The notes: generated from the letters alone by a model not told the origin. A stretch of DNA of 64,000 nucleotides from JBAXXL01 sp038206725 (GCA_038206725.1 JBBRAO010000012.1:1-64000); one strand, 5' to 3'. Counted from the stretch's first letter, positions 25,676 to 35,600 are shown. A program made the numbers and translations.

Positions 25676-25904
25676 CGTATTAACAAGAATCGAAGCGGCT
25701 CTCGAAGACCTGCGCCCTTTTCTACAAGAAGATGGCGGCGGCATCGAATTTGTGAATTTCGAAGAGGATACGCAAACTTTGGTACTGCGTATGACCGGAG
25801 CCTGCAAAAACTGCCCGATGCATCTGATGACATTTCGGGCGGGAATCGAACGTTATATTTTACACAAGGTGCCTGAAGTAAGGCGTATAGAAGAAGCACA
25901 CTAA
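25653..25904 (+). CDS. NifU-like C-terminal domain protein (Fe-S cluster scaffold)
   Basis: A stand-alone NifU C-terminal domain of about 83 residues. FLQEDGGGIEFVNF is the family's conserved N-terminal block, and the CxxC cluster ligands are in GACKNCPMHLMTFRAGIE. Such proteins assemble or carry [4Fe-4S] clusters for apoproteins; complex I subunits such as NuoB nearby would be candidate clients (inference). The start may be the ATG at 25653 or at 25662; both lie inside the upstream gene. The stop directly abuts the end of the convergent CNNM gene with no gap. Confidence 0.88.
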   Translation: MEKMALNDVLTRIEAALEDLRPFLQEDGGGIEFVNFEEDTQTLVLRMTGACKNCPMHLMTFRAGIERYILHKVPEVRRIEEAH

Positions 25905-26930
25905 TTATTCGAAGGTTCTGTGGCTTAGTTTTGATTTGTCCATCGCGACCTTTCGCATATCGGCAAACTCATCTCGCTCATCCACTATCTCGATACTGAG
26001 AATCTCCTCAACTATATCCTCCAATGTGATAATGCCAGAGAAGGCACCGAATTCATCGTATAAAATTGCCAAATGAATCTTGGATTTAATCAATTCATTG
26101 AATAGAATATCGAGTTTAATATCCTCATCCACTTTTAGGATTTTGTTCTTTCTACTAATCTCGCCGACAGTAATACTTTTTTCTTTGCCAATCAACCTAA
26201 TCAAATCCTTTACATATAGGATTCCGGTCATATTGTCGGGAGTATCCGTGTAAAGCGGTATTCGACTGAATCCCCTGCCCATAATTTCATCAATCAAGCC
26301 GCTGTTGATTTCTCTGTTTTCGCTAAGGTAATATACCACAGTAGCGGGAGTTCCGATTTGAATAGCTGTTTTATCGGAGAACGTTAGAGCGCCTAATATG
26401 ATTCTTTCCTCGTCGGCGTCTATATCGGAGTCCGGTTCGTCTTCCTGCTTTTTGATTATCTCGCTGATTTCTTGTTTACTTAAAACTTTACCTTTTTCCT
26501 TGCCAAGCATTAAATCCAGCAAAAGTGAAAGTGGTTTCGTAATTGGGTAGAGTATGATTTCGATTAAACGGATAATCCATATAAAATATGGAATATACCG
26601 CATCGAATGACGGCTAAAAAGTGCTTGTGGGAAGAGTTCACCCACCAATGTAATAAGTCCTGTAGATATTAGTATAGCTATCAACCCCGAGGCTAAAGAC
26701 CCCAGATAAATAGAAATCGCGGAGTTGACGGCAACATTTCCTAAAAGTAATGTAGAAAGTAACAGGCTTGGGTTTTTTCGCAAGTGAAATATTCGTTCGG
26801 CTCTTTTATCACCGGCTATCATCTTCGCGGCTAAATCTTCCGTTCGGATGCTGAACATTCCGATAGTCATACCGGAAAAAACAGCTGACATTAAAACTAA
26901 ACCTGCTATTATAAAGTAACTTGTAATCAT
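25905..26930 (-). CDS. CNNM/CorC-type membrane protein with CBS domains
   Basis: 341 residues. The N-terminal DUF21/CNNM membrane domain (about 1-140) has four hydrophobic stretches and the FSGMTIGMFSI, LLLGNVAVNSAIS and GELFPQALFSRHS motifs. A CBS pair follows (about 195-310) with ENREINSGLIDEIMGRGFSRIPLY and AILYDEFGAFSGIITLEDIVEEIL. The C-terminal transporter-associated (CorC/HlyC) domain is missing; the protein ends about 20 residues after the second CBS. Family members take part in Mg2+ or other cation efflux and are often called hemolysin-like without evidence of haemolysis. Confidence 0.88.
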   Translation of the reverse strand: MITSYFIIAGLVLMSAVFSGMTIGMFSIRTEDLAAKMIAGDKRAERIFHLRKNPSLLLSTLLLGNVAVNSAISIYLGSLASGLIAILISTGLITLVGELFPQALFSRHSMRYIPYFIWIIRLIEIILYPITKPLSLLLDLMLGKEKGKVLSKQEISEIIKKQEDEPDSDIDADEERIILGALTFSDKTAIQIGTPATVVYYLSENREINSGLIDEIMGRGFSRIPLYTDTPDNMTGILYVKDLIRLIGKEKSITVGEISRKNKILKVDEDIKLDILFNELIKSKIHLAILYDEFGAFSGIITLEDIVEEILSIEIVDERDEFADMRKVAMDKSKLSHRTFE

Positions 26931-27099
26931 ATTTCGCTAATATTATTGATATTATTCGGAAAGTAAAAAAAATATGACGAAATATAGGCATTGTTGGTGT
27001 AAATGGGTTTTTTGTTAATTTAAAATGAATGACACACCGATTAACAAATATTTGGTCGAACAAGCAACCTTGCTTGTTCGCTGAATCACGAATAAAACT

Positions 27100-27125
27100 C
27101 GTTACCAAGCTCCCGCTTGGTAACG
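27100..27125. repeat. Family D palindrome
   Basis: CGTTACCAAGC, a TCCC loop, then the exact complement. Other copies or halves lie at 45173-45198, 54462-54487, 58850-58876 and 63306-63329, always between genes. Confidence 0.85.
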
Positions 27126-27253
27126 CAAACTGAGTAGAGACGCACGGTCGTGTGTCTCCTTCGTTATCACCATTCCCTACCACCCCAAACTTAACAAAAT
27201 AAAATATTTTTCGGTTTTTTTTAATTATTTATCATTGTTTTATTTGTTATTAT

Positions 27254-27283
27254 ATAGATAGATAGATAGATAGATAGATAGAG
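27254..27283. repeat. Tetranucleotide (GATA)n tract
   Basis: About seven uninterrupted copies of the GATA tetramer in a non-coding AT-rich stretch. It is a simple slippage microsatellite. Confidence 0.95.
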
Positions 27284-27450
27284 CTGTTTTATTTACAAAG
27301 ATTAATTTTTCTTATTTGGTATTGTCATTGGAATTATATAATTTTGAAATGTACTGATTGACGATATGAATTATGAATTTTATTTACAAAGAATTATTGA
27401 ATATTCTTTGTTGTTTTTTAAGATTATTATTTATTAAATTATTTGTTAAA

Positions 27451-27510
27451 ATGACAGGAGACACGCCTATGATTGCCCAAACAAAAAAGCCAAAGTTTTT
27501 TCCTTGGTAA
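27451..27510 (+). CDS. Possible 19-codon leader peptide
   Basis: A short ORF with two in-frame starts. The inner ATG at 27469 has AGGAG about nine bases upstream. It ends KKPKFFPW before the stop and is followed by two hairpins. The Lys/Pro/aromatic tail would suit a leader or regulatory peptide, but nothing proves translation. Confidence 0.2.
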   Translation: MTGDTPMIAQTKKPKFFPW

Positions 27511-27541
27511 AGTTTTTCTCTGGCTTAACGAGAACATAAAT

Positions 27542-27600
27542 AATACTTCACCAAATAAATGAAGTATTACCTATTTTGTAAAAATAAGTGATTACAAAAT
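27542..27600 (+). promoter_or_regulatory. Two tandem leader hairpins
   Basis: AATACTTCA/TGAAGTATT (27542-27550, 27560-27568) is followed by ATTTTGTAA/TTACAAAAT (27573-27581, 27592-27600). Both stems are perfect 9-mers, 70-130 bases before the start of the Cys-rich gene. The first is not followed by a T-run, so a simple terminator is unlikely; a 5' UTR structure or operator is possible. Confidence 0.35.
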
Positions 27601-27672
27601 TAATAAATATTGGTGATACTTCAAGAGAATCTTCTACTAATTAAGGTCATTTTTAAATTTTGGAGTATTTTT

Positions 27673-28441
27673 ATGAAAGCTAATAAGATTTTAGCAAAAT
27701 TGGTCCTATGCGGATTAATTTCTTTCTTTTGTTTAGGATTAATTGAAGCAAATGCACAGTATCAATTCCCTGCATGTACTACATTAACTTTTCCTGAGTG
27801 TTATGATGATAGTTGCAATGATCCTAATGCCACGTGGCAAACTTATACTATGGACATATCCTATCCTGAATGGCCATTATGTACATTACATGTAACATTT
27901 TGTGTCAAAGAGTGCGAATATCCCCAACATAGCACCCAATGGGCAATTAATGGAATTTGGGTATCATTACCAGAATGTAATAATTTCCATAACTGGATTA
28001 CCAATAATGGTTCTGGTTTTGACCAAGAAAAGTGGGAAAGAAGTGAAACTTAAATTGGTTAGATCATTTTCACTTAAGTTATTTGATTTGTGGTATGCAG
28101 CTGCACCACAATGGGCTAAAGATAGAGTTTTATGTGGTTCAGGATATCACGAAAAAGTAACCTATTGGGAGGCTTCATGCACAAAAACATGTTCTGTTAT
28201 GACCTCTGTTAATAATCAACCTGTTTATGTTTTAACGCAAGTTTCTTGCGTTGATTTAAATTATTGTTGTGGTGTACACTACAAATATTGTAAAGATGCA
28301 AATGGGAATACTGTCGTTGATGAAAGTGCAGTTGGTCATGTTATTAATTGTTATGTTACACCTTTCCCTGATCCATCAGGGTGTCCCGAAGGAACAGATC
28401 TTGAAGTTAGTTATTGTAATGATAATTGCCTTCTTCAATAA
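27673..28441 (+). pseudogene. Secreted Cys-rich protein, interrupted by an apparent frameshift
   Basis: The start at 27673 has GGAG at 27662-27665. A signal peptide (MKANKILAKLVLCGLISFFCLGLIEANAQ) leads into a Cys-rich extracellular domain. The first frame stops at 28053. The second frame continues without a break to 28441, with further cysteines (CGSGY, ASCTKTC, NYCCGVHYKYC, YCNDNC). Adding one A to the AAA at 28037-28039 restores one protein of about 256 aa through DQEKWEKEVKLKLV. The dozen or more cysteines suggest disulfide bonding outside the cell. I recognise no family and see no sorting domain. It is probably co-expressed with 28457 and 29045. Confidence 0.6.
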
Positions 28442-28456
28442 AACAGGAGCTAAGCT

Positions 28457-28972
28457 ATGAAATCACTAATAATTATAATTGTTGTTTGTGTTATAACAAC
28501 ATTTCAAGTATTTAGTCAAAATAATACTAATAATAGTAAAATTATATTGATCAGTGGAAATGATAAATTCGTATCTTACGATAATTGTTTAACATGGAAA
28601 GCAATGTATGATTGCAGCAAGTTAGTATTTGCTAAATGGGCAAATGGTGAAAAACAGTATTCTACTAATAACGGAATTTCATGGAAAACTTATTTAGCAA
28701 TGAAAACTAAGGAAAATATGGAAGATTTGAATGCTATCTTCCATTATAATAACGGCAAAATATCAATTATTTTTAATTCTTCAACTCAATTTAGAACAAA
28801 TCTAAAAATATTTGATGTTACAGGTAATATCGTATTTAACGAAGCGATTACAGTTATTGATGGAACTAATAATATTGAGAGAATGTTACCTAATATTCAT
28901 GCTGGAACATATTACTTGATTATTATATTAGATTCAGATACCAAGTTAGTCTATAATTTTCTTGTCGATTAA
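28457..28972 (+). CDS. Small secreted protein with a divergent T9SS-like C terminus
   Basis: 171 residues with a signal peptide (MKSLIIIIVVCVITTFQVFSQ). A short domain of unknown type carries two cysteines and a WKAMYDCSK...ISWKTY pattern reminiscent of sialidase/BNR-type strands. The last 75 residues look like a sorting domain (ISIIFNS ... LKIFDVTGNIVFNEAI ... IHAGTYYLIIILDSDTKLVYNFLVD). It lacks the usual PNP start. The gene lies 16 bases after the Cys-rich gene and ends just before a strong terminator, so these two form one unit. Confidence 0.6.
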   Translation: MKSLIIIIVVCVITTFQVFSQNNTNNSKIILISGNDKFVSYDNCLTWKAMYDCSKLVFAKWANGEKQYSTNNGISWKTYLAMKTKENMEDLNAIFHYNNGKISIIFNSSTQFRTNLKIFDVTGNIVFNEAITVIDGTNNIERMLPNIHAGTYYLIIILDSDTKLVYNFLVD

Positions 28973-28977
28973 TTAGA

Positions 28978-29029
28978 AACTGTCCGAAATGTATTTTCGG
29001 ACAGTTAGTTTATTTTTTCATTTTTTTAA
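28978..29029 (+). terminator. Rho-independent terminator
   Basis: A perfect 12-base stem (AACTGTCCGAAA at 28978-28989, complement at 28995-29006) with a 5-base loop, followed by a T-rich tail to about 29029. It sits 6 bases after the stop of the small secreted protein gene and is the clearest terminator in the window. Confidence 0.85.
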
Positions 29030-29044
29030 TTTGGAGAGTGTAAT

Positions 29045-30520
29045 GTGAAAAATATTTATTTGATTTCAGCATTATTAATTATTTTATCGTCATCCTTATT
29101 ATCAAGTCAAGTTATAGTAGAACGAAAAAGTTATTATAATTCCGCTATTAAGGATTCTACTTTCATTAATGGCTTTAAGACATTTTCCATTGATGCGGGC
29201 GATAATTTATATTTAGGAATGGATATGACAAATTTTAGAATTTGGAATAATGGTTCCGGAGTACGATATTCTTGTTTAATGATGATAGATTCTGATTTAA
29301 ATAAAAAATGGAGTTTTGTTGATACTATAAATTCGAAACCTCTGTTTTTAAGGAATTTCCAAAGGTTTGATGATTCAACAATTTCAGCTGTCCGTGTTCA
29401 ATCAAATTCTTGGTTTTTAGATGAATATTACAAGCTAAGTTGGAATGTAATGTTGTTTAATGAGAATGGAAAATTGCGGCAACAGAATTCAGATACAATT
29501 TCACTTATATCCGCATCTGATACTCCAAATTTTGCATTAGACGCTACTTCACCATTTTTCACAAGAAATATTTGGATGGATACTAACGCTAATATCGTTT
29601 ACAATTGGACAAAATTGAATCCAATTAAAACTGTTTTGGAGGAAGTATTATTAGAATACGATAAAAAAAATATTTATGAAACCGCTCAATTTGATTTTAT
29701 AGATGATAATGATCCTGTTACAAATGATCCTTTTGTTCTTTTGGCTTATAAATACGATAATATTAATTATAAGAATGGAAAATCCGTGCTTTTCCACTTC
29801 GATGCTAATGGCAAGCTTCTTCAAGAAAAAGAACTTGATACGATAGGATTTAAAATAATGAAATTTCTGATTAAATCAGAAACGGGCATTGCGGCATCCT
29901 ATAATCGCGGATTATATATTGTCGATTTAACGAATTACCATATATCTCGAATGATATTAAAACAGGATGAGAAAGATATATTTATTTCGGATATACAATT
30001 GCAAAAGGATAGTTTGTTAGTCGCTGGTACCATTCTTCAAGGTGATATATATAAGCCAATAATCTTAAAACTGGATAATGATTTTAATATAATTTATAGT
30101 ATAATTCTTGACGAAGATTTGACAAGTGGTATCAGAACGGTTTTAACGGCATTAAACAGCAAAAATGAAATTTTAGTGTCATTCACTCGAAAAGATAATG
30201 ATAGTCTTTACGTTTATAAACTCCGGGATAAAGCAGTTTCTGTAAATAATAATATTTCCAAAAGCATTTTCGAAATTTCACCAAACCCCGCGGGCGATTT
30301 TATAACAATTACTTCGAAACCTTCCGAAGGTTTCGAACCTTCGGAAGGTTCTGAAATCCAAATCTACAACACGCTCGGTGAAAAAGTGACCACCCCGTCA
30401 TTGCTTCGCAATGCCACCCCTCCAATGGAGGGGAATTACCGAATTGATATTTCCGATTTACCAAAAGGCATTTATTTTGTAAAAGCGGGCGGCGAAACGG
30501 CGAAGTTTGTTAAGATGTAA
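29045..30520 (+). CDS. T9SS cargo protein, unknown passenger domain
   Basis: 491 residues starting at a GTG (29045) with GGAG at 29033-29036. The signal peptide is MKNIYLISALLIILSSSLLSSQ. The passenger (about 25-405) is a beta-rich domain, probably a propeller-like scaffold (LYLGMDMTNFRIWN, KLLQEKELDTIGF repeats), similar in style to the cargo protein at 52870. It ends in a T9SS type A sorting domain (ISPNPAGDFITI ... LPKGIYFVKAGGETAKFVKM). Its two variable loops are filled by different palindromes from those in its relatives: family C at 30318-30350, and two small hairpins at 30399-30433. Confidence 0.75.
   Translation: MKNIYLISALLIILSSSLLSSQVIVERKSYYNSAIKDSTFINGFKTFSIDAGDNLYLGMDMTNFRIWNNGSGVRYSCLMMIDSDLNKKWSFVDTINSKPLFLRNFQRFDDSTISAVRVQSNSWFLDEYYKLSWNVMLFNENGKLRQQNSDTISLISASDTPNFALDATSPFFTRNIWMDTNANIVYNWTKLNPIKTVLEEVLLEYDKKNIYETAQFDFIDDNDPVTNDPFVLLAYKYDNINYKNGKSVLFHFDANGKLLQEKELDTIGFKIMKFLIKSETGIAASYNRGLYIVDLTNYHISRMILKQDEKDIFISDIQLQKDSLLVAGTILQGDIYKPIILKLDNDFNIIYSIILDEDLTSGIRTVLTALNSKNEILVSFTRKDNDSLYVYKLRDKAVSVNNNISKSIFEISPNPAGDFITITSKPSEGFEPSEGSEIQIYNTLGEKVTTPSLLRNATPPMEGNYRIDISDLPKGIYFVKAGGETAKFVKM
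30318..30350 (+). repeat. Family C palindrome inside a sorting-domain coding region
   Basis: AACCTTCCGAAGG (30318-30330) pairs with CCTTCGGAAGGTT (30338-30350). It is read in frame as KPSEGFEPSEGSE in the first variable loop of the sorting domain. A free copy lies at 36822-36858. Confidence 0.9.
30399..30433 (+). repeat. Two adjacent hairpins inside a sorting-domain coding region
   Basis: CATTGC-TTC-GCAATG (30399-30413) and CCCCTCCA-A-TGGAGGGG (30417-30433). They are read in frame as SLLRNATPPMEG in the second variable loop of the sorting domain, the place where relatives carry family A or the 28-base palindrome. Confidence 0.85.
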
Positions 30521-30995
30521 ATCAAAAAAACTCATCCGATGACTTCAAGTCATCGGATGAGTAGAATAATTTAATTTATTTTTAATTTATTTCAATTATT
30601 TTTCCACACGAGAGAAAGAAATGGACATCTCAGTTGTCTATACTTTATAGAATGTGCAAATTTGAAAAAAATGAAATGAATTTTTCTAATTACATAAGAA
30701 TTTATTTTCGCGACAGGAAGAAACTCCCGGCACAGGGAGAAAAATTGAGAATATTATTCAAGCATTTGTGCTACGAATTCATCCCGCCCTAATTGAGAAA
30801 ATTCTTTGGAAGAACCTTAGATTTGAATAAATCAAAAAAATAAAAGATATTTGCGTGTAATAATTAACAAAAATAATAATGTCTTATTAATGATTGAGAT
30901 GAATTTAGGTGGCTCGCAAAGCCAAACTCATCAATACGGATATATCGTAGAGATGAAAATAAACGAATTTTTAAATATTATTTGAGATAAAAAAA
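30521..30995. other. Intergenic region with family A palindrome and hairpin element
   Basis: No gene. The family A palindrome (30530-30562) follows the cargo stop. At 30710-30745 is a second copy, on the opposite strand, of the GCGACAGGAAGAAACTC hairpin element found at 255-298. The remainder is AT-rich and probably includes the promoter for the next cargo gene. Confidence 0.5.
30530..30562. repeat. Family A palindrome, free copy
   Basis: A perfect 16-base stem (ACTCATCCGATGACTT and its complement) around one unpaired base at 30546. It lies ten bases after the stop of the T9SS cargo gene and could act in termination. Confidence 0.9.
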
Positions 30996-32612
30996 ATGAG
31001 TAGAAAATTAATATTGATTCTTGCATTTGGGCTAATTTTGCTTAATTGTGCAAATTTACAGCCTGAATTAAAAGCAATGACAGCAACTATACAAAAGATA
31101 CAAGACGCAAGTTGCGGAAATTGCGATGGTAAAATAAGCATTACTTATACAAAAACTTGTCAGGATGATTTAAAATATCAAGATTATGGTATAGATACGA
31201 GTAATACTATAATTCACCAGGGAGACCTTACAGATAGTACAACAGTTGTAATTATGGAAAACTTATGTCCTGGCACCTACCACATTTATGCAATGGCGTC
31301 GTATTTTATAATTGAAGGACAACTAAGTTGGGCAGTAATTAATGAGGGATATATAACAATAAACGGTTCAACCAATCCACCTGAGATTACTGGTGCTTTT
31401 GGACCTCGAGTTAGTGACTGCTATAAATCAGGGTGGGGGCAATATGCAATTGACACAAATATTGTCGAAATGGAACCGGGGGGGACAATAACTTGGACAA
31501 AAGACGGCCAACCCTTTCCTGCTGGTGATGGTCATACTTCAATAGACAGTTTAGAAGCTGGAACATATAGAATGATTGTAACTGATAAAAATGGCTGTAG
31601 TGATACAGTATCATTCACTATTTTAACACAAAAAGACCAAATTAACTACACCGCTCAAGTCAAACCATCGGGATGTGATGGTACAGATAGTTCTGGTTCA
31701 GTAACATTAAACTATAGCAGTCCCCGCATTATAGCAATACCCGCACCAAATATTGACCTGCCAAATGGGACTGGCGGTAGCTGGACTGATTTACCACCAG
31801 GAGATGGTATGATAGTATTAGTTGATATGTTAACGGGATGTACGAAACATTTCTATTACCATATTGATGATGTTGACCAGATTAGAGCCACACTTACATC
31901 AAAAAATCCAGGTTGCAATGGGTTGCCTAATTCTGGATCGACAACAGTAAATGTCACAAGCGGAACCCCACCTTACCAATATACATGGACCCCTAATGTT
32001 AGTTCAACTAACACAGCTAGTGGCTTATGGCCTGGGCTTTATTCCGTAACGGTAACAGATTCAAATGGTTGTTCAATAACACTGCAGACACTTTTACTTC
32101 TGGTACCTCAACTGGACTTTACCATAACGGTATATCAATATAAATCAACACACGATTCTTGTGCGTCGAGAGCGTGGGTCTCCAATCTTGTCGGAACACC
32201 TCCTTTCACTTATGAATGGAGCGATGGTTCAACTTCGGCAACTTCATTTGAACATTTACCTGGTGGAGGTGTAACATATACTTGTATCGTAACCGATGCA
32301 AATGGATGCCAAACGACACATACGGTGGTTTCCGGAGATTGTTTGGAGGGTGACAACTTTTTATCTTCGCCAAATCCGGTTGATGATTTTGTAAATTTGA
32401 ATTACACAACAATTCTTCAAAATCCTTCTTTGAAATTTATAGTTCGAGACCAAGATGCAAATATAATGGAAATAAGGGATATTGGTCATAATTACATATC
32501 ACCAATTAATATTACATTAGATACATCAGGATATTTGGCAGGTGTTTACTTTGTTACAGCTTATGAAAATAATGTTCCAACGCCAATGGCAGTAAGATTT
32601 GTAAAACAATAA
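30996..32612 (+). CDS. SprB-repeat T9SS cargo protein
   Basis: 538 residues. The signal peptide (MSRKLILILAFGLILLNCANL) may be a lipoprotein-type one, since a Cys follows the hydrophobic core. Several Ig-like/SprB-type repeats follow, such as SGTPPYQYTWTPN...LWPGLYSVTVTDSNGCS (about 320-370) and VGTPPFTYEWSDGST...YTCIVTDANGCQ (about 405-450). The C-terminal sorting domain begins SSPNPVDDFVNL and ends FVTAYENNVPTPMAVRFVKQ. SprB repeats occur in gliding-motility adhesins, so a surface adhesin-like role is plausible. The conserved Cys pairs suggest disulfides. Confidence 0.78.
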   Translation: MSRKLILILAFGLILLNCANLQPELKAMTATIQKIQDASCGNCDGKISITYTKTCQDDLKYQDYGIDTSNTIIHQGDLTDSTTVVIMENLCPGTYHIYAMASYFIIEGQLSWAVINEGYITINGSTNPPEITGAFGPRVSDCYKSGWGQYAIDTNIVEMEPGGTITWTKDGQPFPAGDGHTSIDSLEAGTYRMIVTDKNGCSDTVSFTILTQKDQINYTAQVKPSGCDGTDSSGSVTLNYSSPRIIAIPAPNIDLPNGTGGSWTDLPPGDGMIVLVDMLTGCTKHFYYHIDDVDQIRATLTSKNPGCNGLPNSGSTTVNVTSGTPPYQYTWTPNVSSTNTASGLWPGLYSVTVTDSNGCSITLQTLLLLVPQLDFTITVYQYKSTHDSCASRAWVSNLVGTPPFTYEWSDGSTSATSFEHLPGGGVTYTCIVTDANGCQTTHTVVSGDCLEGDNFLSSPNPVDDFVNLNYTTILQNPSLKFIVRDQDANIMEIRDIGHNYISPINITLDTSGYLAGVYFVTAYENNVPTPMAVRFVKQ

Positions 32613-32628
32613 CATCAATTATTTTATT

Positions 32629-32654
32629 ACCCGTAGGATTAACACCCTACGGGT
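32629..32654 (+). terminator. Hairpin between cargo genes
   Basis: ACCCGTAGG (32629-32637) pairs with CCTACGGGT (32646-32654), followed by GGTTTATTT. It may be a terminator or attenuator between 30996-32612 and the 1285-aa gene. The tail is only weakly T-rich. Confidence 0.5.
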
Positions 32655-32680
32655 GGTTTATTTAACCTGGAGTGGTATAA

Positions 32681-35600
32681 ATGGATCGTCCGAAATCAAT
32701 CATTATCTTTTTTATTTTTTACCTGTATTTTTTTGTAGTATCAACTTCTTATACTCAACCAACTTTTATTGATAGATATAATAATTCTATAAAAATAAAT
32801 GATAAAACAGACTTAAAAAATAAAACAAAATTGCAAAATGAAGAAAACAGGGTAGTTTATGATATTTTTCCTTTTAGATTGGTTTTTATTCAGAATCTTA
32901 CAAGCCCTAATATCGGATTTTTCGATACCACCAAAGCTGAAAATACTACATTGGGTGAAAAATATAGAGAAACTGTATGTGAGGTATATAAAGATTTAGC
33001 AGTTTTATTCGATAAAACATATTTAGAAGATACTGTAATAATTAATATATTTTCGTACTCAAATCAAAAGGAAAATGTCATAGCAGAAGCTTCCCCAATA
33101 ATAACCATTTATTCTCAAACTTCGGAAACTCTATGTTCTAATAGTATAACGGATTTGCTGGTTACAGGTGTGGACCCGTATAGGTATTTCAAATTAAAAC
33201 CTGATGCTCATGGTTATATTAAATATTATTTTAATAAAGTAAATAAATATAGTTATCATTATAATGATAATTTAACTGAAAATATTGATTTATATTCAAT
33301 AACTATTCATGAAACATTCCATTTATTAGGTGTTTTCTCATTCTTTGATGTAAATGGGTACTCAATTTTAGGCTTCAATGTTCCTGGTCATCCAACCCCT
33401 TTAAAGTTTGTAAATAAATATACTCTTTACGATAAAAATATTATTATATCTTATGATAATTCCTATTACCCACTTCTACGTAACAGGTTAAATAACAATT
33501 ATTCATTAAATACTTTTAAACCATTATATTTACCATTTTATACACTTTATTATAAAGCCAATAATAGAAGTTTGAAAATTTTTAATCCTTCAAACTGGGA
33601 AAATGGTTCTAGTATAGCTCATTTAGATTTTGATACATATTGCAATTCTGATACACCTTATATTACGCTTCCGAATTATAGTTACGGTCAAATACGAAGA
33701 CTACCACATCAAAACGAAATAAACATTCTCAAATCGTTAGGATATAATTTGACAAATGAATACGGATTAAAAGAAAATATTAATAGGTATAATAAATACA
33801 AGGATGATATTTCCAAAATTATTTTAATTGGGAAACCGGATTTTTTTACTGCTAATTGGGGCGATACTGTTAAAATCGCTATAAAAGATTTATTAAAAAA
33901 TGATATAAACGCCATTAGTATTGCAAATATCAAATTTGAAGATGATACTTTATATTACAGAGGTCATATAAAAGTTCTAAATGATACAATATCGTTAATT
34001 CCTAGTCTAAATATGTTAGAAATAACACATATATCTTATCAGCCAATTTCGATGAAGGACACAGGCAATACTACATATATAACAATAAAATATTGTTTTA
34101 ACAGAAAATATCAAAAAAAAGGAAACAATTGCCTATTAAATAATAGCCATATCGAATACTGCAAAGGTATCTTCCCGCTTAATGTAAACTACAAGTATCT
34201 CTATAATTATCCTTCAATGGTTCTAAATGATTCCTTAATAGAAGACTGGTCAATTTATTCTATGTTTTTAGTAGGAAGAAATTATAGATTATTATTCTCA
34301 GATTTTCAACAACTTCCGGATAGTCTATCAGAATATGGTATAAATCCTTATTTTTATAATTCAGTAAAATTCCCATTTTATACAAAAAACAATTTAGTGC
34401 CTACTCTTAACAACCTTGATACTTGGGATGCCGATTATTTAAATAACAATATATATTTAAGTTATAATTATTGGGGTAACCATATAATATCACAAAATAT
34501 GGCGCACGAACTTGATTCAAATAAAAAGTTCGTAGTCGATTTATATATCCATATAGAGCAATCAATCCATCAATATGAAAACTTTTATAAGAGTTTTCTT
34601 ATTTATTTAGATTTTGAAGACCCTATTAAATCGAATAGTTTTTCTAAGATTTTGGAATCAAATGATAAACAAATTCTTGAAATCAAACCAATAAGAATAA
34701 ATGATTGGGTTCAAATAAAAACAAAACCTTTTTTCCCTAAACAAGGTATGAAGTGGTTAGCATTGGGTGATATTTCAAAAGCTCAAGATAATTTACTTTT
34801 TAGGTTCTCATTAGATGACATCCGGATACGAGAAGCAAGCACAAGTATAAATACGTACTGCACAAATTACACACCTTGCTTAGGTGATGTTGTTACGTTT
34901 ACTTTTGATATTTGGAAAGATATATCCGACGACCAAAGCGATGTAGTTTTGGAGAATATACTTCCAAAAGGTTTTTCTTATATTGAAGGTGATTTTGCCC
35001 AAACAAATGGAAAACTATTAAGAATTGTCAAACGGAATGAAATGGATTCGGATGGAAGAATTAAGTTGAAAATATCAGCTTTAGTAGAGGATTTACCAAC
35101 AGATAGTGCCGAAGTCATTAAAAATAGAATCATACTAAACGATGGTGTTTGCAACGATTGTATTGGTAAGACAGAAGTTATTTTGAAACCCGCCTTGAAA
35201 TCGTTCGAAATGAAAAAAGAATTCATAGGTCCATTTTGCGATTCCGACACATTTGATGTGAAAATTTCAATAAAAAACCTTTCCTCTAAAAGAATGAAAT
35301 TTTTCAGATTAACAGAAAAAACGCACAATGGATTTTCCATACCAACCGAATTTGTAAAAATTAATGGTAAACCAGCCAGAGAACAGGATTTGTTTTGTAT
35401 AAACGAACGTGATACAACAATACAAAATTTTTCGTTTGGTAACCATATAAATGAATTAATTTCATTAAACGATTACATATTATCTCCGAATAACGGAACT
35501 GAAACTCCTGAATTAGTTTTAGAATATAAAGGTATAATAGATAAAGGGAAAGACACAATTGAATTATCCACAATAGCCGGTAGCGAAAGTGAGGGATGTA

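Larger units (their letters stand above)
26931..27672. other. Long intergenic region with palindromes, GATA repeat and leader hairpins
   Basis: Palindromes in series: CGAACAAGCAACCTTGCTTGTTCG (stem, about 27058-27080), family D (27100-27125) and a GTAGAGACG relative (27132-27157). A tetranucleotide GATA tract follows (27254-27283), then a possible 19-codon mini-ORF (27451-27510) and two consecutive hairpins (27542-27600) just upstream of the secreted Cys-rich gene. Confidence 0.5.

Noticed and set aside
28037..28039. Programmed -1 ribosomal frameshift in the Cys-rich gene
   Set aside because: The run is short, and the codon phase does not give a canonical X XXY YYZ slip site. A base-count error or real mutation is simpler.
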